A stretch of DNA of 64,000 bases from Gaiellasilicea sp963745775 (GCA_963745775.1 CAVUYY010000008.1:1-64000), one strand, 5' to 3'. Positions 1 through 9,109 are shown, counted from the stretch's first letter. Numbers and translations: made by a program. The notes: generated from the letters alone by a model not told the origin.

Positions 1-1098
1 CTTGCCGAGGTCGCCGTCGGAGGCGACCTCGCCGCCGGTGAGGAGGGTCGCGCCCTCGTCGGAGCCGATCCCGGTGTACGAGTGGATCTTGTCGAGCGCG
101 TCGCGGTTGATCACCGGCCCGAGGTCGGTTTCCGGATCCCAGCCCGGGCCGATCCGCATCTTCTCGGCCCGCGCGACGAGCCGCTTCTGGAGCTCGTCGT
201 AGATCGCCTCGTGCGCGATCACGCGGCTCGCGGCGGTGCAGCGCTGGCCGGAGGTGCCGAACGCCGACCAGACGATCCCCTCGACGGCGAGGTCGAGATC
301 GGCGTCGTCCATGACGATGATCCCGTTCTTGCCGCCGAGCTCGAGATGGACGTGCTTCAGGTTGTCGGCGGCGTTCTTCGTCACGAGCACGCCGGTCTCG
401 CGCGAGCCCGTGAAGGTGATGATCGGGACGTCCGGATGGCGGACGAGCCGGTCGCCGGCCTCCTCGCCGTAGCCGTGGACGAGGTTGACGACGCCGTCCG
501 GCAGGCCCGACTCGGAGAGCAGCTCGATGAAGCGCTCGGCGAGCAGCGGCGTGTCCTCGGCCGGCTTCAGGACGACGGTGTTCCCGCAGACGAGCGCCGG
601 AGCGAGCTTCCAGGCGGGGATCGCGATCGGGAAGTTCCACGGCGTGATCGCGCCGACGACGCCGACCGGGTTCCGAACGGACATCTGGAACTTGTCGCGG
701 AGCTCGGAGGGCGTCGTGTGCCCGAACATGCGCCGGCCCTCGCCGGCCATGTAGACCGACATGTCGATCGCCTCCTGCACGTCGCCGCCGGCCTCCGCGA
801 GCACCTTCCCCATCTCGCGGCTCATCAGCTCGGTCAGCTCCTGCTTCTCGTCCTCGAGCAGGCGCGCGAAGCGGAGCAGGATCTGGCCGCGCTCCGGCGC
901 CGGCACGAGCCGCCACTCCTCGAACGCCTCCTTCGCCGCTGCGACGGCGCGATCGACGTCCTCTGCGCCGGAGCGCGGGAAGCTGCCGAGCGCCTCGCCG
1001 GTCGCGGGAACGTGCGACTCGAAGGTCTCGCCGGAGGCGGCCCCGACCCAGTCGCCCCCGATGTAGTTCTTGAACTCCTGCGCGCCCGTGACCGCCAT
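1..1098 (-). CDS. Aldehyde dehydrogenase, NAD(P)-dependent (3' end outside window)
   Basis: The reading frame is open from an ATG at 1098 to the window edge and gives the first 366 residues of an aldehyde dehydrogenase, a family usually about 480-500 residues long. It oxidises an aldehyde to the acid with NAD(P)+. The PWNFP motif, the FTGSRETG nucleotide loop, the catalytic Glu253 in LELGGKN and the nucleophile Cys287 in GQRCTAAS are all present with the usual 34-residue spacing. The start is supported by a TACACT -10 box exactly 7 bases upstream, so the mRNA is probably leaderless. The substrate cannot be told from the sequence; succinate semialdehyde or another aliphatic aldehyde is possible. 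Confidence 0.93.
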   Translation of the reverse strand, partial: MAVTGAQEFKNYIGGDWVGAASGETFESHVPATGEALGSFPRSGAEDVDRAVAAAKEAFEEWRLVPAPERGQILLRFARLLEDEKQELTELMSREMGKVLAEAGGDVQEAIDMSVYMAGEGRRMFGHTTPSELRDKFQMSVRNPVGVVGAITPWNFPIAIPAWKLAPALVCGNTVVLKPAEDTPLLAERFIELLSESGLPDGVVNLVHGYGEEAGDRLVRHPDVPIITFTGSRETGVLVTKNAADNLKHVHLELGGKNGIIVMDDADLDLAVEGIVWSAFGTSGQRCTAASRVIAHEAIYDELQKRLVARAEKMRIGPGWDPETDLGPVINRDALDKIHSYTGIGSDEGATLLTGGEVASDGDLGK

Positions 1099-1139
1099 CG
1101 GCGGCAGTGTAGTCAGCGGCCGCGAATCAAACTGGCGAA

Positions 1140-1934
1140 TCAACACTGGCGAAGCTTGATGCAGACCCTCTGGATCGGCACGGCGAAGTTGATGTTCTCC
1201 CCGCCGCCCGACACGAGCACGCCGACCACCCTTCCCTGCCGGTCGACTGCGGGGCCGCCGGAGTTGCCGGGGTTCGCGGCCGCATCGGTCTGGATCAGCT
1301 TCGGCGAGACGCGGCTGACGACGCCCGTCGTCACGGTTCCTCCGAGGCCGTACGGACTTCCGACGAGCAGGAGCTCGGAGCCGGCGCGAGGCCGGTTCGC
1401 CGTTGCTCGCGGCCACAGCGGCTTGGCGCCGACCGGTCGACCGGAGATCCGGAGCACGGCGAGGTCGTTGGCAGGATCGCGTCCGACGACTTCCGCGCTC
1501 CACGATCCCTCCTTCCGCTCGAGCGTCACGTGCGTCTCCGCCTCCGGGATCACATGGTCGGCGGTGACCACGTGGAGGCGGCGATCCTCGGTCCAGGCCG
1601 CGAATCCCGCCCCGAGCCCTTCGCTCGTCTGGACGGTGAAGACGCTGTCGAGGATCCGAGCGGCGAGCGGCGCGACGCCGTCGTCCTTGACCCGCAGGCG
1701 CTGCTCGGTCGTGTCCAGCCGACCCGAGATGGCGCTACTGCGGCCTTCGAGCCGATCGAGCCGAGCGCCGAGCGTCTTGACCTGACCCCGCAGCTCGCTC
1801 ACCTCCGAGCTGCGACCGCGGGTCGCCGAGTAGGCAAGGCTCACGGCACCGAGGCAGGCGACGACGATGAGCGCCAGGACGACATTGGTCGGGTTGGCCA
1901 GGCGCGGTCCGGTCTCGCACTCGTCGTAGTCCAC
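1140..1934 (-). CDS. Membrane-anchored trypsin-like (S1C/HtrA-type) serine protease without PDZ
   Basis: A 264-residue protein starting at GTG, with GAGAGG a few bases upstream as ribosome site. Residues 18-36 form one transmembrane helix, followed by a short heptad-like linker (about 43-85) and a chymotrypsin-fold domain with the triad His127 (TADH), Asp157 (NDLAVL) and Ser225 (NPGNSGGP). The protein ends straight after the protease domain, so it lacks the PDZ domain of DegP/HtrA. It is probably an extracytoplasmic quality-control or signalling protease on the outer face of the membrane. It lies 41 bases before the aldehyde dehydrogenase, which has its own promoter. Confidence 0.88.
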   Translation of the reverse strand: MDYDECETGPRLANPTNVVLALIVVACLGAVSLAYSATRGRSSEVSELRGQVKTLGARLDRLEGRSSAISGRLDTTEQRLRVKDDGVAPLAARILDSVFTVQTSEGLGAGFAAWTEDRRLHVVTADHVIPEAETHVTLERKEGSWSAEVVGRDPANDLAVLRISGRPVGAKPLWPRATANRPRAGSELLLVGSPYGLGGTVTTGVVSRVSPKLIQTDAAANPGNSGGPAVDRQGRVVGVLVSGGGENINFAVPIQRVCIKLRQC

Positions 1935-1997
1935 AAGCAGCCTCTCGGCTGCTCCCGCGCCGGACTCGTCCCCCGATCGGGGAGGATCGAGAGTCGC

Positions 1998-2213
1998 CTA
2001 TTCGGGCGGAGACGTATCCGGGAACGTGCCGCCGATGCGCGCGCGGCGGCGATCGCGTGTCTCCCGCATCCCACCGTACTCGCGCCCGCTGCGCCGATCG
2101 TCGCCCTCGCGCCGGTCGACGATCACCGTCACGTTCGGGTTGTCCTTGTAGTACTCGACCAGCTTGTCGAAGAGCTCGGCCTCGAGCTCGCGCGGGATCA
2201 CGCAATAGATCAT
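1998..2213 (-). CDS. Small conserved-looking protein with an IVDRR motif
   Basis: A 71-residue basic protein. The N-terminal half (about 1-35) looks like a small alpha/beta unit ending in VTVIVDRRE, a pattern I associate with short uncharacterised actinobacterial proteins. The tail is rich in Arg, Gly and Asp and looks disordered. The start is favoured by a TACACT -10 box 9 bases upstream of the ATG, which would leave a leader of only a few bases. It lies between the protease and the LysE gene on the same strand. I assign no function. Confidence 0.6.
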   Translation of the reverse strand: MIYCVIPRELEAELFDKLVEYYKDNPNVTVIVDRREGDDRRSGREYGGMRETRDRRRARIGGTFPDTSPPE

Positions 2214-2248
2214 CCTGCGCGCAGTGTAAGTCGGCAGGCGGTCGGCGG

Positions 2249-2878
2249 TTAGTGGCGCTTGGCGAGGGCGGCGACTGCGCCGAGACCGACGAAGACGCCT
2301 CCCGAGACATACCGCTGGACAGCGAGATAGCTGCGGCTGTCCCTGAGCCGGACAGACGCGGTGCCCGCCGCGAGCGCCCAGACGGCGTCGCTGCAGACGG
2401 CCAGGACGACGAAGACGAGCCCGAGCACGAGGATCTGGAGCGTCACGGAGCCTCGCTCCGGATCGACGAACTGCGGCAGGAACGCGAGGAAGAAGAGCGC
2501 CGTCTTCGGGTTCAGCACGTTCACGACCAGCCCTTGCGCGAACAGGCGGCGTCGACGCCGCTCGCGGCGCAGCTCCGCTCCGGCCTCGTCTCTGCGAACG
2601 AGCAGGGTGTAGAGGCCGAGCCCGATCAGATAGGCGGCGCCGGCGAGCTTGACGACGGTGAAGGCGGTCGCCGACGAGAGGACGAGCGCCGAGAGCCCGA
2701 TCGCGGCAGCCATGACGTGAACCAGTCCTCCCGCCGCCACGCCGAGCGCCGAGACGAGCCCGGCAACTCGCCCCTGGTCGAGGCTCCGCGCGACGATGTA
2801 GAGGACGGCCGGGCCTGGAACGACGATCAGCGCGAGCGCGGCCGCGGCGAAGAGCGTGAGTGTCTGCGCGGACGGCAC
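2249..2878 (-). CDS. LysE/RhtB-family amino-acid exporter
   Basis: A 209-residue integral membrane protein with about five to six hydrophobic segments and the family's N-terminal signature around PGPAVLYIVARSLDQGR (about residues 21-37). Members export basic or neutral amino acids or related metabolites in exchange for protons. The length matches the family norm of about 205-215. The GTG start lies one base after the stop codon of the upstream zinc-ribbon gene, so the two are probably translated together. The substrate is not predictable. Confidence 0.88.
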   Translation of the reverse strand: MPSAQTLTLFAAAALALIVVPGPAVLYIVARSLDQGRVAGLVSALGVAAGGLVHVMAAAIGLSALVLSSATAFTVVKLAGAAYLIGLGLYTLLVRRDEAGAELRRERRRRRLFAQGLVVNVLNPKTALFFLAFLPQFVDPERGSVTLQILVLGLVFVVLAVCSDAVWALAAGTASVRLRDSRSYLAVQRYVSGGVFVGLGAVAALAKRH

Positions 2879-2879
2879 G

Positions 2880-3491
2880 TCACACGCGCGCGATATCCGG
2901 CATCAGCCGGCCGTCCTCGGCGAGGCCGGCGTTCCAGTCCTGGAAGCTCGACTCGAGCTCGTCGAGATCGTGGCCGCGCTCGGCAAGCCGCACCGACTGG
3001 GCCGACTCGGGGCTGACCCGGTACTGGTACCAGGAGATCTCCCAGGCGACCGAGACGATCATCTCGCCGCTTACGCCCGAGAGCGGCACGATCGAGACCT
3101 TCGGCTCGCCGAGGCTCTTCGCGATCCCGGCGACCGTCCGGCGATAGGGGCTCGCGTTGAAGAGGTCGGCGGCTTCGACGAGGTCGAGTTCTTGCTCGGA
3201 GAGACGCCGTAGGATCGGCTCGGCCGCAACGGGTGGCGCCTCGGCCGTGCGCTGGCCGCCGAAGAGGCCGGCCCACGGCAGCTTCCGCCTGCGTAGGTCT
3301 CTGGGGACGGTCGGCGTCGTCGGGCTTCCCTCCCGCACCCAGCCGTGCTCGAGGGCCACGTCCTGGCACAGCGGACAGACGTCGACGTAGTCGCCGCCGA
3401 TGGGCGAAAAGCGGACTGTGTGCTCCCCCATGAGCAGCGTGCGCTCGCAGATCGCGCACGTCCGCGTCGCTGCTGATCGCGTGACGCGCAT
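2880..3491 (-). CDS. Zinc-ribbon-type hypothetical protein
   Basis: A 203-residue protein whose N-terminal 45 residues hold two CxxC pairs (CAIC and CPLC) about 26 residues apart, a likely structural zinc site. The remainder is soluble and mixed alpha/beta, with a conserved-looking region PYRRTVAGIAKSLGEPKVS near the middle. I do not recognise the family. The ATG at 3491 has a TACGGT -10 box exactly 7 bases upstream, which indicates a leaderless start. It is followed by the LysE gene with one base between them, so the two form an operon. Confidence 0.7.
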   Translation of the reverse strand: MRVTRSAATRTCAICERTLLMGEHTVRFSPIGGDYVDVCPLCQDVALEHGWVREGSPTTPTVPRDLRRRKLPWAGLFGGQRTAEAPPVAAEPILRRLSEQELDLVEAADLFNASPYRRTVAGIAKSLGEPKVSIVPLSGVSGEMIVSVAWEISWYQYRVSPESAQSVRLAERGHDLDELESSFQDWNAGLAEDGRLMPDIARV

Positions 3492-3535
3492 GGCTCCGAC
3501 CGTAGCAAAGAGCCGGAGTTATCCACAGGGAAAAG

Positions 3536-5592
3536 CTAGTGCGCTCCGGCGATCTCGCGCTCCTTCTTCGTGACCTCGATCACCTTCTGCGCGACGTGGG
3601 CCGGGACCTCCTCGTAGCGGAGGAAGTGCATCGAGTAGTCGCCGCGGCCGCCCGTGAGCGAGGTGAGCGACTGCGCGTAGGTGAGCACCTCGGACATCGG
3701 CACCTCGGCGTTGATCGTCGTCATTCCCGACGCCGGCTCCATCCCGTGCAGACGTCCGCGACGCGAGTTGAGGTCGCCGTTGACGGCGCCTACCGCCTCG
3801 TCCGGAACAGTCACCTCGAGCTCCATGATCGGCTCGAGCAGCACGGGCTCGGCCTTCGAGTACGCCTCCTTGAACGCCATCGAGCCGGCGATCTTGAACG
3901 CCATCTCGGACGAGTCGACCGTGTGGTAGGAGCCGTCCACGAGGAGGACGCGGATCCCCTGCACCGGCGCGCCGGCGAGCTCGCCGTGGTGCATGGCCTC
4001 CTGGATCCCCTTGTCGACCGCCGGCCGGAAGCTCTGCGGGATCACCCCGCCGACGATCTTGTCCACGAACTCGTAGCCGACGTTGCCCTCGATCGGCTCG
4101 ATCACGATCGTGCAGTCGCCGAACTGGCCGCGTCCGCCGGTCTGCTTCTTGTAGCGCGCGTGGGAGCGCGACTCCTTGCGGATCGTCTCGAGATAGGGAA
4201 CGCGCGGCTGATGGAGCTCGACGTCGACGCCGAAGCGGCGCTTGGCGCGCTCGAGCGCGACCTCGACGTGCATCTGGCTCATCCCGGCGAGGATCTCCTC
4301 CCCGGTCTGCTGGTCGCGGCGCAGGCGCAGGGTCGGATCCTCCTCGGCGAGCCGGCGGATCGCGCCCGCCACCTTCTCCTCCTCGCCCTTGATCTTCGGT
4401 GTCACCGCGAAGCTCATCACCGGCTCGGGGAAGCCGATCTCGGGCACGTCCGTCGCAACCTCCCGGTCGAGCAGGAGATCGCCCGTCTGCACCTCCTTCA
4501 GCTTCGCGACCGCGCCGATGTCGCCAGGCCCGAACTCCTCGGCGGCGATGTGCTCCTTGCCCTGCTGGAAGAGGAGCGAGCCCATCCGCTCCTTGGCGTG
4601 CGTGCGGGCGTCGACGAGCGTCTGCTCGGGCCGGACCGAGCCCTGGAGGACGCGGAAGAGGTTGATCCGGCCGGCGAAGGGATCGGCGATCGTCTTGAAG
4701 ACGAAGGCTGCGGTCTCGGCGCCCTCGATGTGGGTGATCGAGCCCATCTTCGCCGGCGAGGGGATGCCCTCGACGATCAGGTCGAGCAGGGCGTGCGTGC
4801 CGAGGTTCTTCGTCGCGACCCCGCAGGCGACCGGGAAGACGAGCCCCCGCGTGACGGCGTCCTTGAGCGCGTGCGCGACCTCCTCGATCCCGAGCTCCTG
4901 TCCGTCCAGGTAGCGCTCCATCAGCGCCTCGTCGGTCTGGACGACCTCGTCGAGCAGCTTCTCGCGGTACTCCTGGACGAGCTCCGCTCAGGTCCTCGGG
5001 AATCGGCCCCGGCTCGGGCTCCTTGCCGCCGTCCGGGCTCGTGTAGGCGCACATGTGGAGCACGTCGACGATCCCCGTCAGCTCGTGCTCGCTGCCGATC
5101 GGAAGCTGGACGGCGACGCAGCGCTCGGAGAGCTGGCTCCTGGAGCTGCCCGAGCGTGCGGAAGAAGTCGGCGCGCTCGCGGTCGAGCATGTTCACGACG
5201 ATGACCCTCGAGAGCCCGAGCTCGTCGGCGCGCTTCCAGAGGCGGCCGGTTCCGACCTCGACGCCCATCACCCCGCTGACGACCACGACCGCGCCTTCGA
5301 CGACGCGGAGCGCGCACCGTGCCTCGCCCTGGAAGCTCGGATCGCCCGGCACGTCGATCAGGTTCAGCTTGCGCCCCTGCCAGTCGAGGTGCGTGAGCGC
5401 CAGCGAGATCGACATCCGCCGCCTCTGCTCGTCGTCGTCCCAGTCGCCGACGGTCGAGCCGGCGTCGATCGTGCCGAGCCGGTTGAGCTCGCCCGCCTGA
5501 TAGAGGAGCGCCTCGACGAGGGAGGTCTTGCCGGTGCCGCGGTGGCCGACGACGGCGACGTTGCGGAGCTTTCCGGGCTCGAGAGCGGGCAT
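3536..5592 (-). CDS. Elongation factor G-like GTPase (EF-G2 type), two frame breaks
   Basis: Joined across two one-base insertions (about 5134-5140 and 4981-4990) this is a 684-residue EF-G-like protein with GTPase, domain II, III, IV and V segments. The P-loop GHRGTGKTS (16-24) is intact. The switch II motif reads DVPGDPSF (80-87), so the catalytic His of canonical DTPGHVDF is replaced by Asp84. The guanine-specificity motif is NMLD (134-137) instead of NKMD. These changes fit the actinobacterial EF-G2 group (Rv0120c-like), whose role in translation is unclear. A good ribosome site, AGGAGG, precedes the ATG, and TAGGAT lies further up as a -10. The frame breaks may be sequence errors or a decaying gene. 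Confidence 0.82.
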
Positions 5593-5659
5593 GCGTGAGA
5601 GTCCTCCTCGGCGGGTTGGGTCAGGGACGCGAATCCTAACCCGCCCTCGAGCCCGTTCG

Positions 5660-7042
5660 CTACGTGGCGAGCTCCAGCGCGGGCCGGATGTTCTGGTTTC
5701 CGCGGAAGAGGTTGTCCGGGTCGTACGTCGCCTTCACCGCCGCAAGCCGCTCGTACGCCTCCCCGAACGCCGCCCGTACCCGCTCCTCGCCCTCATCGCC
5801 GACGAAGTTGAGGTAGACGCCCCCGCTTCTCCACTTCGCGAAGACGTCCCGGCACGCGCGGCCCCAGGCGATGTGCTCTTCGTCGCGGTCGGCGCCGTCC
5901 CAGACGCAGAACGGATGGATGACCCACGTCGCATGCCGCTTCGCGAGCGGGGTATCGGTCCGCCGCGCGACCTCGCCGCCCCACGGCAGCACGAGGAACT
6001 GGGTGAAGCTGAGCGGCATCTGCTCGCCGTAGGAGACCATCGCCTCGATCGCCTCGTCCGGTAGCTCGTCGAGATACTCGGCCGTCCACCAGTTCCGCTT
6101 GCCGGGTGGGTCGTCGATCATGCTCTGGAGCTCCGCGTATGGGATCTCGCCGTAGAGGTCGACGATCGGCTCGGCGAACGACCTGAGCGGCGCGAGAGCG
6201 CGCTCGCCCTCCTCCACCGATCCGTTCCACATGCCTGCGGTGATCGCAAGCCGCTTCCCGTGCCACTCCTCCGGGATGAACTCCTCCGGCGGCGCGGCGA
6301 TGTAACCGAAGGCGAGGCCCGCCTCGTCCGGGCCGCCATCCTGGTGGAAGTCGCGCATGGCCTCGAAGACCGCGCGTCCGTGTCGTGGATCGAAAGCGGC
6401 AAGCCCGCCGAAGACCGTCGGGCCCACCTCGTGGAGCCGGAACTCGAGCGCCGTGACGACGCCGAAGTTGCCACCTCCGCCCCGAAGCGCCCAGAGGAGC
6501 TCGGGATGCTCGTCGGCGCTCGCCCGGACGAGCTCGCCCGCCGCAGTCACGACCTCCGCCGCGAGCAGGTTGTCGCAGGCCAGCCCGTACGAGCGCTCGA
6601 GCCAGCCGGAGCCTCCACCGAGAGTCAGTCCGGCCACACCGGTCGTCGAGACCCGCCCGCCCGTCGTGGCGAGCCCGTGCGCCTGCGTTGCCGCATCGAA
6701 CTGCGCCCAGGTCGCTCCTGCGCCGGCGCGGGCGGTACGCGCGACCGGATCCACGGTGATCTCGTTCATTCGCCGCAGGTCGATCACGAGCCCGTCGTCG
6801 CACATCGAGACTCCCGCGACCGAATGACCGCCGGCACGAACGGCGATCGCGACGCCTTCGCTTCGCGCAGCGGCCAGGCACGCCACGACGTCGTCGACGC
6901 TCTCGCAGCAGGCGATCGCCGCCGGCCTCCGGTCGATCATCGAGTTGAAGAGCGTGCGGGCCTCGTCGTAGCGCGAGTCCTCCGGCGTGATCACGTCGCC
7001 GTCAAGGGCCTCCGAGAGAGCGCGGATCGCCATGCCGTCCAT
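5660..7042 (-). CDS. FAD-dependent oxidoreductase, berberine-bridge-enzyme type
   Basis: A 460-residue flavoprotein of the FAD-binding PCMH superfamily. VRAGGHS places His73 as the probable covalent FAD attachment site. The second attachment Cys of bicovalent members is absent, since that region reads RVSTTGVAGLTLGGG. The C-terminal BBE-type segment contains NFVGDEG and YDPDNLFRGNQNI. Enzymes of this group oxidise sugars, alkaloid-like compounds or other alcohols with O2. I chose the ATG at 7042, not a TTG nine bases upstream, because GGAGG lies 8-9 bases before it. The gene stands alone between EF-G2 and the sigma factor. Confidence 0.87.
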   Translation of the reverse strand: MDGMAIRALSEALDGDVITPEDSRYDEARTLFNSMIDRRPAAIACCESVDDVVACLAAARSEGVAIAVRAGGHSVAGVSMCDDGLVIDLRRMNEITVDPVARTARAGAGATWAQFDAATQAHGLATTGGRVSTTGVAGLTLGGGSGWLERSYGLACDNLLAAEVVTAAGELVRASADEHPELLWALRGGGGNFGVVTALEFRLHEVGPTVFGGLAAFDPRHGRAVFEAMRDFHQDGGPDEAGLAFGYIAAPPEEFIPEEWHGKRLAITAGMWNGSVEEGERALAPLRSFAEPIVDLYGEIPYAELQSMIDDPPGKRNWWTAEYLDELPDEAIEAMVSYGEQMPLSFTQFLVLPWGGEVARRTDTPLAKRHATWVIHPFCVWDGADRDEEHIAWGRACRDVFAKWRSGGVYLNFVGDEGEERVRAAFGEAYERLAAVKATYDPDNLFRGNQNIRPALELAT

Positions 7043-7117
7043 CGGCGTCAACCTCCATTCGCGTCGATCGTCGCGAGCGAATCTACGCGCTCACGAGAGA
7101 GCACACAAGCTCCGGAG

Positions 7118-7900
7118 CTAGGAGCTGAGCGGCACGCGGGCGGCGCCGCCGAGGCGGGCCTTGAGACGCAAGATCGCCTTCGTGTGCAGCTGCGAGACCC
7201 GCGACTCGGTGACGCCGAGCACCTCGCCGATCTCGCGCAGGGTCAGCTCCTCGTAGTAGTAGAGCGTGACCACGAGCTTCTCCCGCTCCGGCAGGCGGGC
7301 GATCGACTCGCCGAGCGCCTCGCGCATCTCCGTCTCCGCGAGCGCCGACTGCGGCTCGGGGCCGAGGGTGTCCTCGATCGTGTCGAGGAGCGCGATCTGG
7401 TCGCCGCCGTCGGAGGCCGTCCAGAGCTCGTCGAGCGCCGCAATCGAGGAGCGCGAGATCTCGGTGAGGCTGTTGTCGAGCTCCTCCTGCGTCAGCCCGA
7501 GCTTGCCGGCGATCTCCTCGTCCGTTGGCGCTCGATGGAGCTTCTTCTCGAGCTCGGCGATCGCGCGCTCGATGTCGCGCGCCCGCGCCCGGACGGAGCG
7601 CGGAACCCAGTCGAGCGCCCGCAGCTCGTCGATGATCGCGCCCTTGATCCGCGTGATCGCATAGGTCTCGAACTTGATCTCCCGGTCGGGGTCGTAGCGC
7701 TCGATCGCCCCGATCAGCCCGAGCAGGCCGTACGAGACGAGATCGCCCTCGTCCACATGCGCCGGCAGACCGCTGCCGAGCCGGCCGGCGACGAACTTGA
7801 CGAGCGGCGCGTAGGTGAGGATCAGGCGATCGCGGACGGCTCGGTCGCGCGTGCGCCGGTACTCCTGCCAGAGCGCGCTCGTGTCCTCGGGCTTCGTCAC
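7118..7900 (-). CDS. whiG: RNA polymerase sigma factor, FliA/WhiG family
   Basis: A 260-residue group-3 sigma factor with regions 2 (around DLVSYGLLGLIGAIERYDPDR), 3 and 4 (LTLREIGEVLGVTESRVSQLH). The recognition helix ends in TESRVSQLHTKAILRLKARL, as in FliA/WhiG. In actinobacteria this family directs sporulation or motility regulons; no flagellar gene is visible here, so a WhiG-like developmental or stress role is an inference. The start is GTG with a TATTCT -10 box 6 bases upstream, again a leaderless arrangement. Confidence 0.92.
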   Translation of the reverse strand: MTKPEDTSALWQEYRRTRDRAVRDRLILTYAPLVKFVAGRLGSGLPAHVDEGDLVSYGLLGLIGAIERYDPDREIKFETYAITRIKGAIIDELRALDWVPRSVRARARDIERAIAELEKKLHRAPTDEEIAGKLGLTQEELDNSLTEISRSSIAALDELWTASDGGDQIALLDTIEDTLGPEPQSALAETEMREALGESIARLPEREKLVVTLYYYEELTLREIGEVLGVTESRVSQLHTKAILRLKARLGGAARVPLSS

Positions 7901-7934
7901 AAGGGGAGAATACGCCGTGACCCGGCGATTTCTT

Positions 7935-8117
7935 CTAGCGACCTCTGAGACCGCGCCACGACATCGTGCCGAGCCACGCTCCGAGCGCCGCCGCGGCCAG
8001 CGCGATCACGACAGCTCCCGGCGTCTTCGACGCCGCCCGCGCGGCAGCGACTGCGATCCCGAGGAAGCACGCCGCGAGAAAGAGGAAGAGGAGCCCGAGC
8101 GCCTGCCGCTGCTGCAC
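7935..8117 (-). CDS. Small two-helix membrane protein
   Basis: A 60-residue protein with two hydrophobic helices (about 7-28 and 34-52), a short positively charged N-terminus and the tail WRGLRGR. I recognise no family. The GTG start is supported by TACGCT exactly 7 bases upstream. It sits 17 bases before the sigma-factor start on the same strand and 55 bases from the divergently read tRNA-Trp. Confidence 0.55.
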   Translation of the reverse strand: MQQRQALGLLFLFLAACFLGIAVAAARAASKTPGAVVIALAAAALGAWLGTMSWRGLRGR

Positions 8118-8154
8118 GGCCGCAAGCGTACTCGCCGTCCGAAAGGAGGCCGAC

Positions 8155-8160
8155 TACAAT
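8155..8160 (+). promoter_or_regulatory. -10 box of tRNA-Trp
   Basis: TACAAT lies 12 bases before the mature 5' end of tRNA-Trp, giving a predicted 5' leader of about 5-6 bases. No convincing -35 hexamer is seen at the right distance. Confidence 0.6.
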
Positions 8161-8172
8161 TTCGGGCGACAG

Positions 8173-8245
<73 letters not shown>

Positions 8246-8256
8246 TTTCCTGCAAG

Positions 8257-8317
8257 CAGTTGGGGAGCCGCGATAGCGGCTCCCAACTGCGCGAAGATCC
8301 CTAAAGGGTCGCTTCGC
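8257..8317. other. Two adjacent hairpins downstream of tRNA-Trp
   Basis: The first hairpin (8257-8289) has arms CAGTTGGGGAGCCGC and GCGGCTCCCAACTG around a GATA loop, with one bulged base. The second (8291-8317) pairs GCGAAG with CTTCGC and CCC with GGG inside. No T-run follows either, so they are not classical intrinsic terminators. They may stop or process the tRNA transcript, or belong to an unrecognised small RNA. Confidence 0.6.
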
Positions 8318-8321
8318 TCCC

Positions 8322-8368
8322 GGCTCGGTCTGTCGAGGTGGCTCTACTGGCTCGGTTTGTCGAAGTGG
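8322..8368. repeat. Two 20-bp direct repeats, 27 bp apart
   Basis: The sequence GGCTCGGTYTGTCGARGTGG occurs at 8322-8341 and 8349-8368 with two transition differences. A weaker third match (GCCCGAAGTGG) follows at about 8374-8384. The repeats lie in the non-coding stretch after tRNA-Trp. No function is known to me. Confidence 0.6.
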
Positions 8369-8398
8369 GTCTGCCCGAAGTGGTGATGACCGAGGCCG

Positions 8399-9109
8399 TT
8401 AGTTCGATTGCTCGAGCTGCTCGAGCTCGGCTTCTGCTGTTTCGAGCGCTTCGGTTGCCTCCGCAACGGCGTGTTCGGCTGCTTCAAGAGCGGCGCGGGA
8501 TCGGGCGAGCGCTTTCTGGGCTTTGTCCGCGTTCTTCTTGGCGTCTTTGACACGTTGTTGGGCGCGCTTCAGCTTCGCGTTGTCGGCCTTCGGCTTCTTG
8601 GCCGGGGCAGGCGTTGGCGCGGGGACGAGCGAGGGGTCGAAGGCGAAGCCCGCCGGGTCGGGCTCCTCCGCGAGCACGCCGCGCTCGAGGAGCGGCTGCA
8701 GCTCCGGATCGAGCGCCGCGGCTCGCAGCGTCGACGCGACCCGCACGAGTAGCGCGTCCGTGAGCCCGCGCGCTCGAGCCTGCCGTTGCACGCGCTCGAG
8801 CGCTTCGCGGAACTCGGCCGACGCCGCCGCGAACCCGGAGGGCTGCGACGTGCCGCGGACGGCGTCCTCCTGCAGCTTCCGTAGCCGCTTGCCGGACTGG
8901 ATCAGCGCTCGGATCTCTGACGGATCCTCGTGGGCGAGATGGTTGATGGTTGCGAGCGGTCTGCTCGGCTTCGGCAGCTTCGCGACCGCGGCCGCGAGCT
9001 CCGGATCCGCGGAGCGAAGCTCCTTGGCGCGCGCGTTCCGAGCCTTGGTGTAGTCGGTTTCGGGCAGCGCATAGAGCTTTCCGGCCTCTCGAGCGAGCTC
9101 TTTGTCCAC
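8399..9109 (-). CDS. Conserved actinobacterial-type protein with C-terminal coiled coil
   Basis: A 236-residue soluble protein. The N-terminal half (LYALPETDYTKARNARAKEL, then LPKPSRPLATINHLA and IRALIQSGKRLRKLQ) resembles a widespread uncharacterised actinobacterial family. A Pro/Ala/Lys linker at about 163-176 precedes a long charged heptad-rich coiled coil up to the C-terminus. The frame stays open far upstream, but the real start is the GTG at 9109: a GATAAT -10 box lies exactly 7 bases before it, and the divergent hydrolase gene begins at 9163. The function is unknown. Confidence 0.75.
   Translation of the reverse strand: MDKELAREAGKLYALPETDYTKARNARAKELRSADPELAAAVAKLPKPSRPLATINHLAHEDPSEIRALIQSGKRLRKLQEDAVRGTSQPSGFAAASAEFREALERVQRQARARGLTDALLVRVASTLRAAALDPELQPLLERGVLAEEPDPAGFAFDPSLVPAPTPAPAKKPKADNAKLKRAQQRVKDAKKNADKAQKALARSRAALEAAEHAVAEATEALETAEAELEQLEQSN

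Noticed and set aside
82..1785. Long plus-strand open frame of 567 codons opposite the aldehyde dehydrogenase and protease
   Set aside because: It is antisense to two genes with intact catalytic motifs, is Arg-rich and has no recognisable domain; such frames are a by-product of high GC.
8257..8289. Hairpin considered as an intrinsic terminator of tRNA-Trp
   Set aside because: No T-run follows on the plus strand; kept as a structural feature only.
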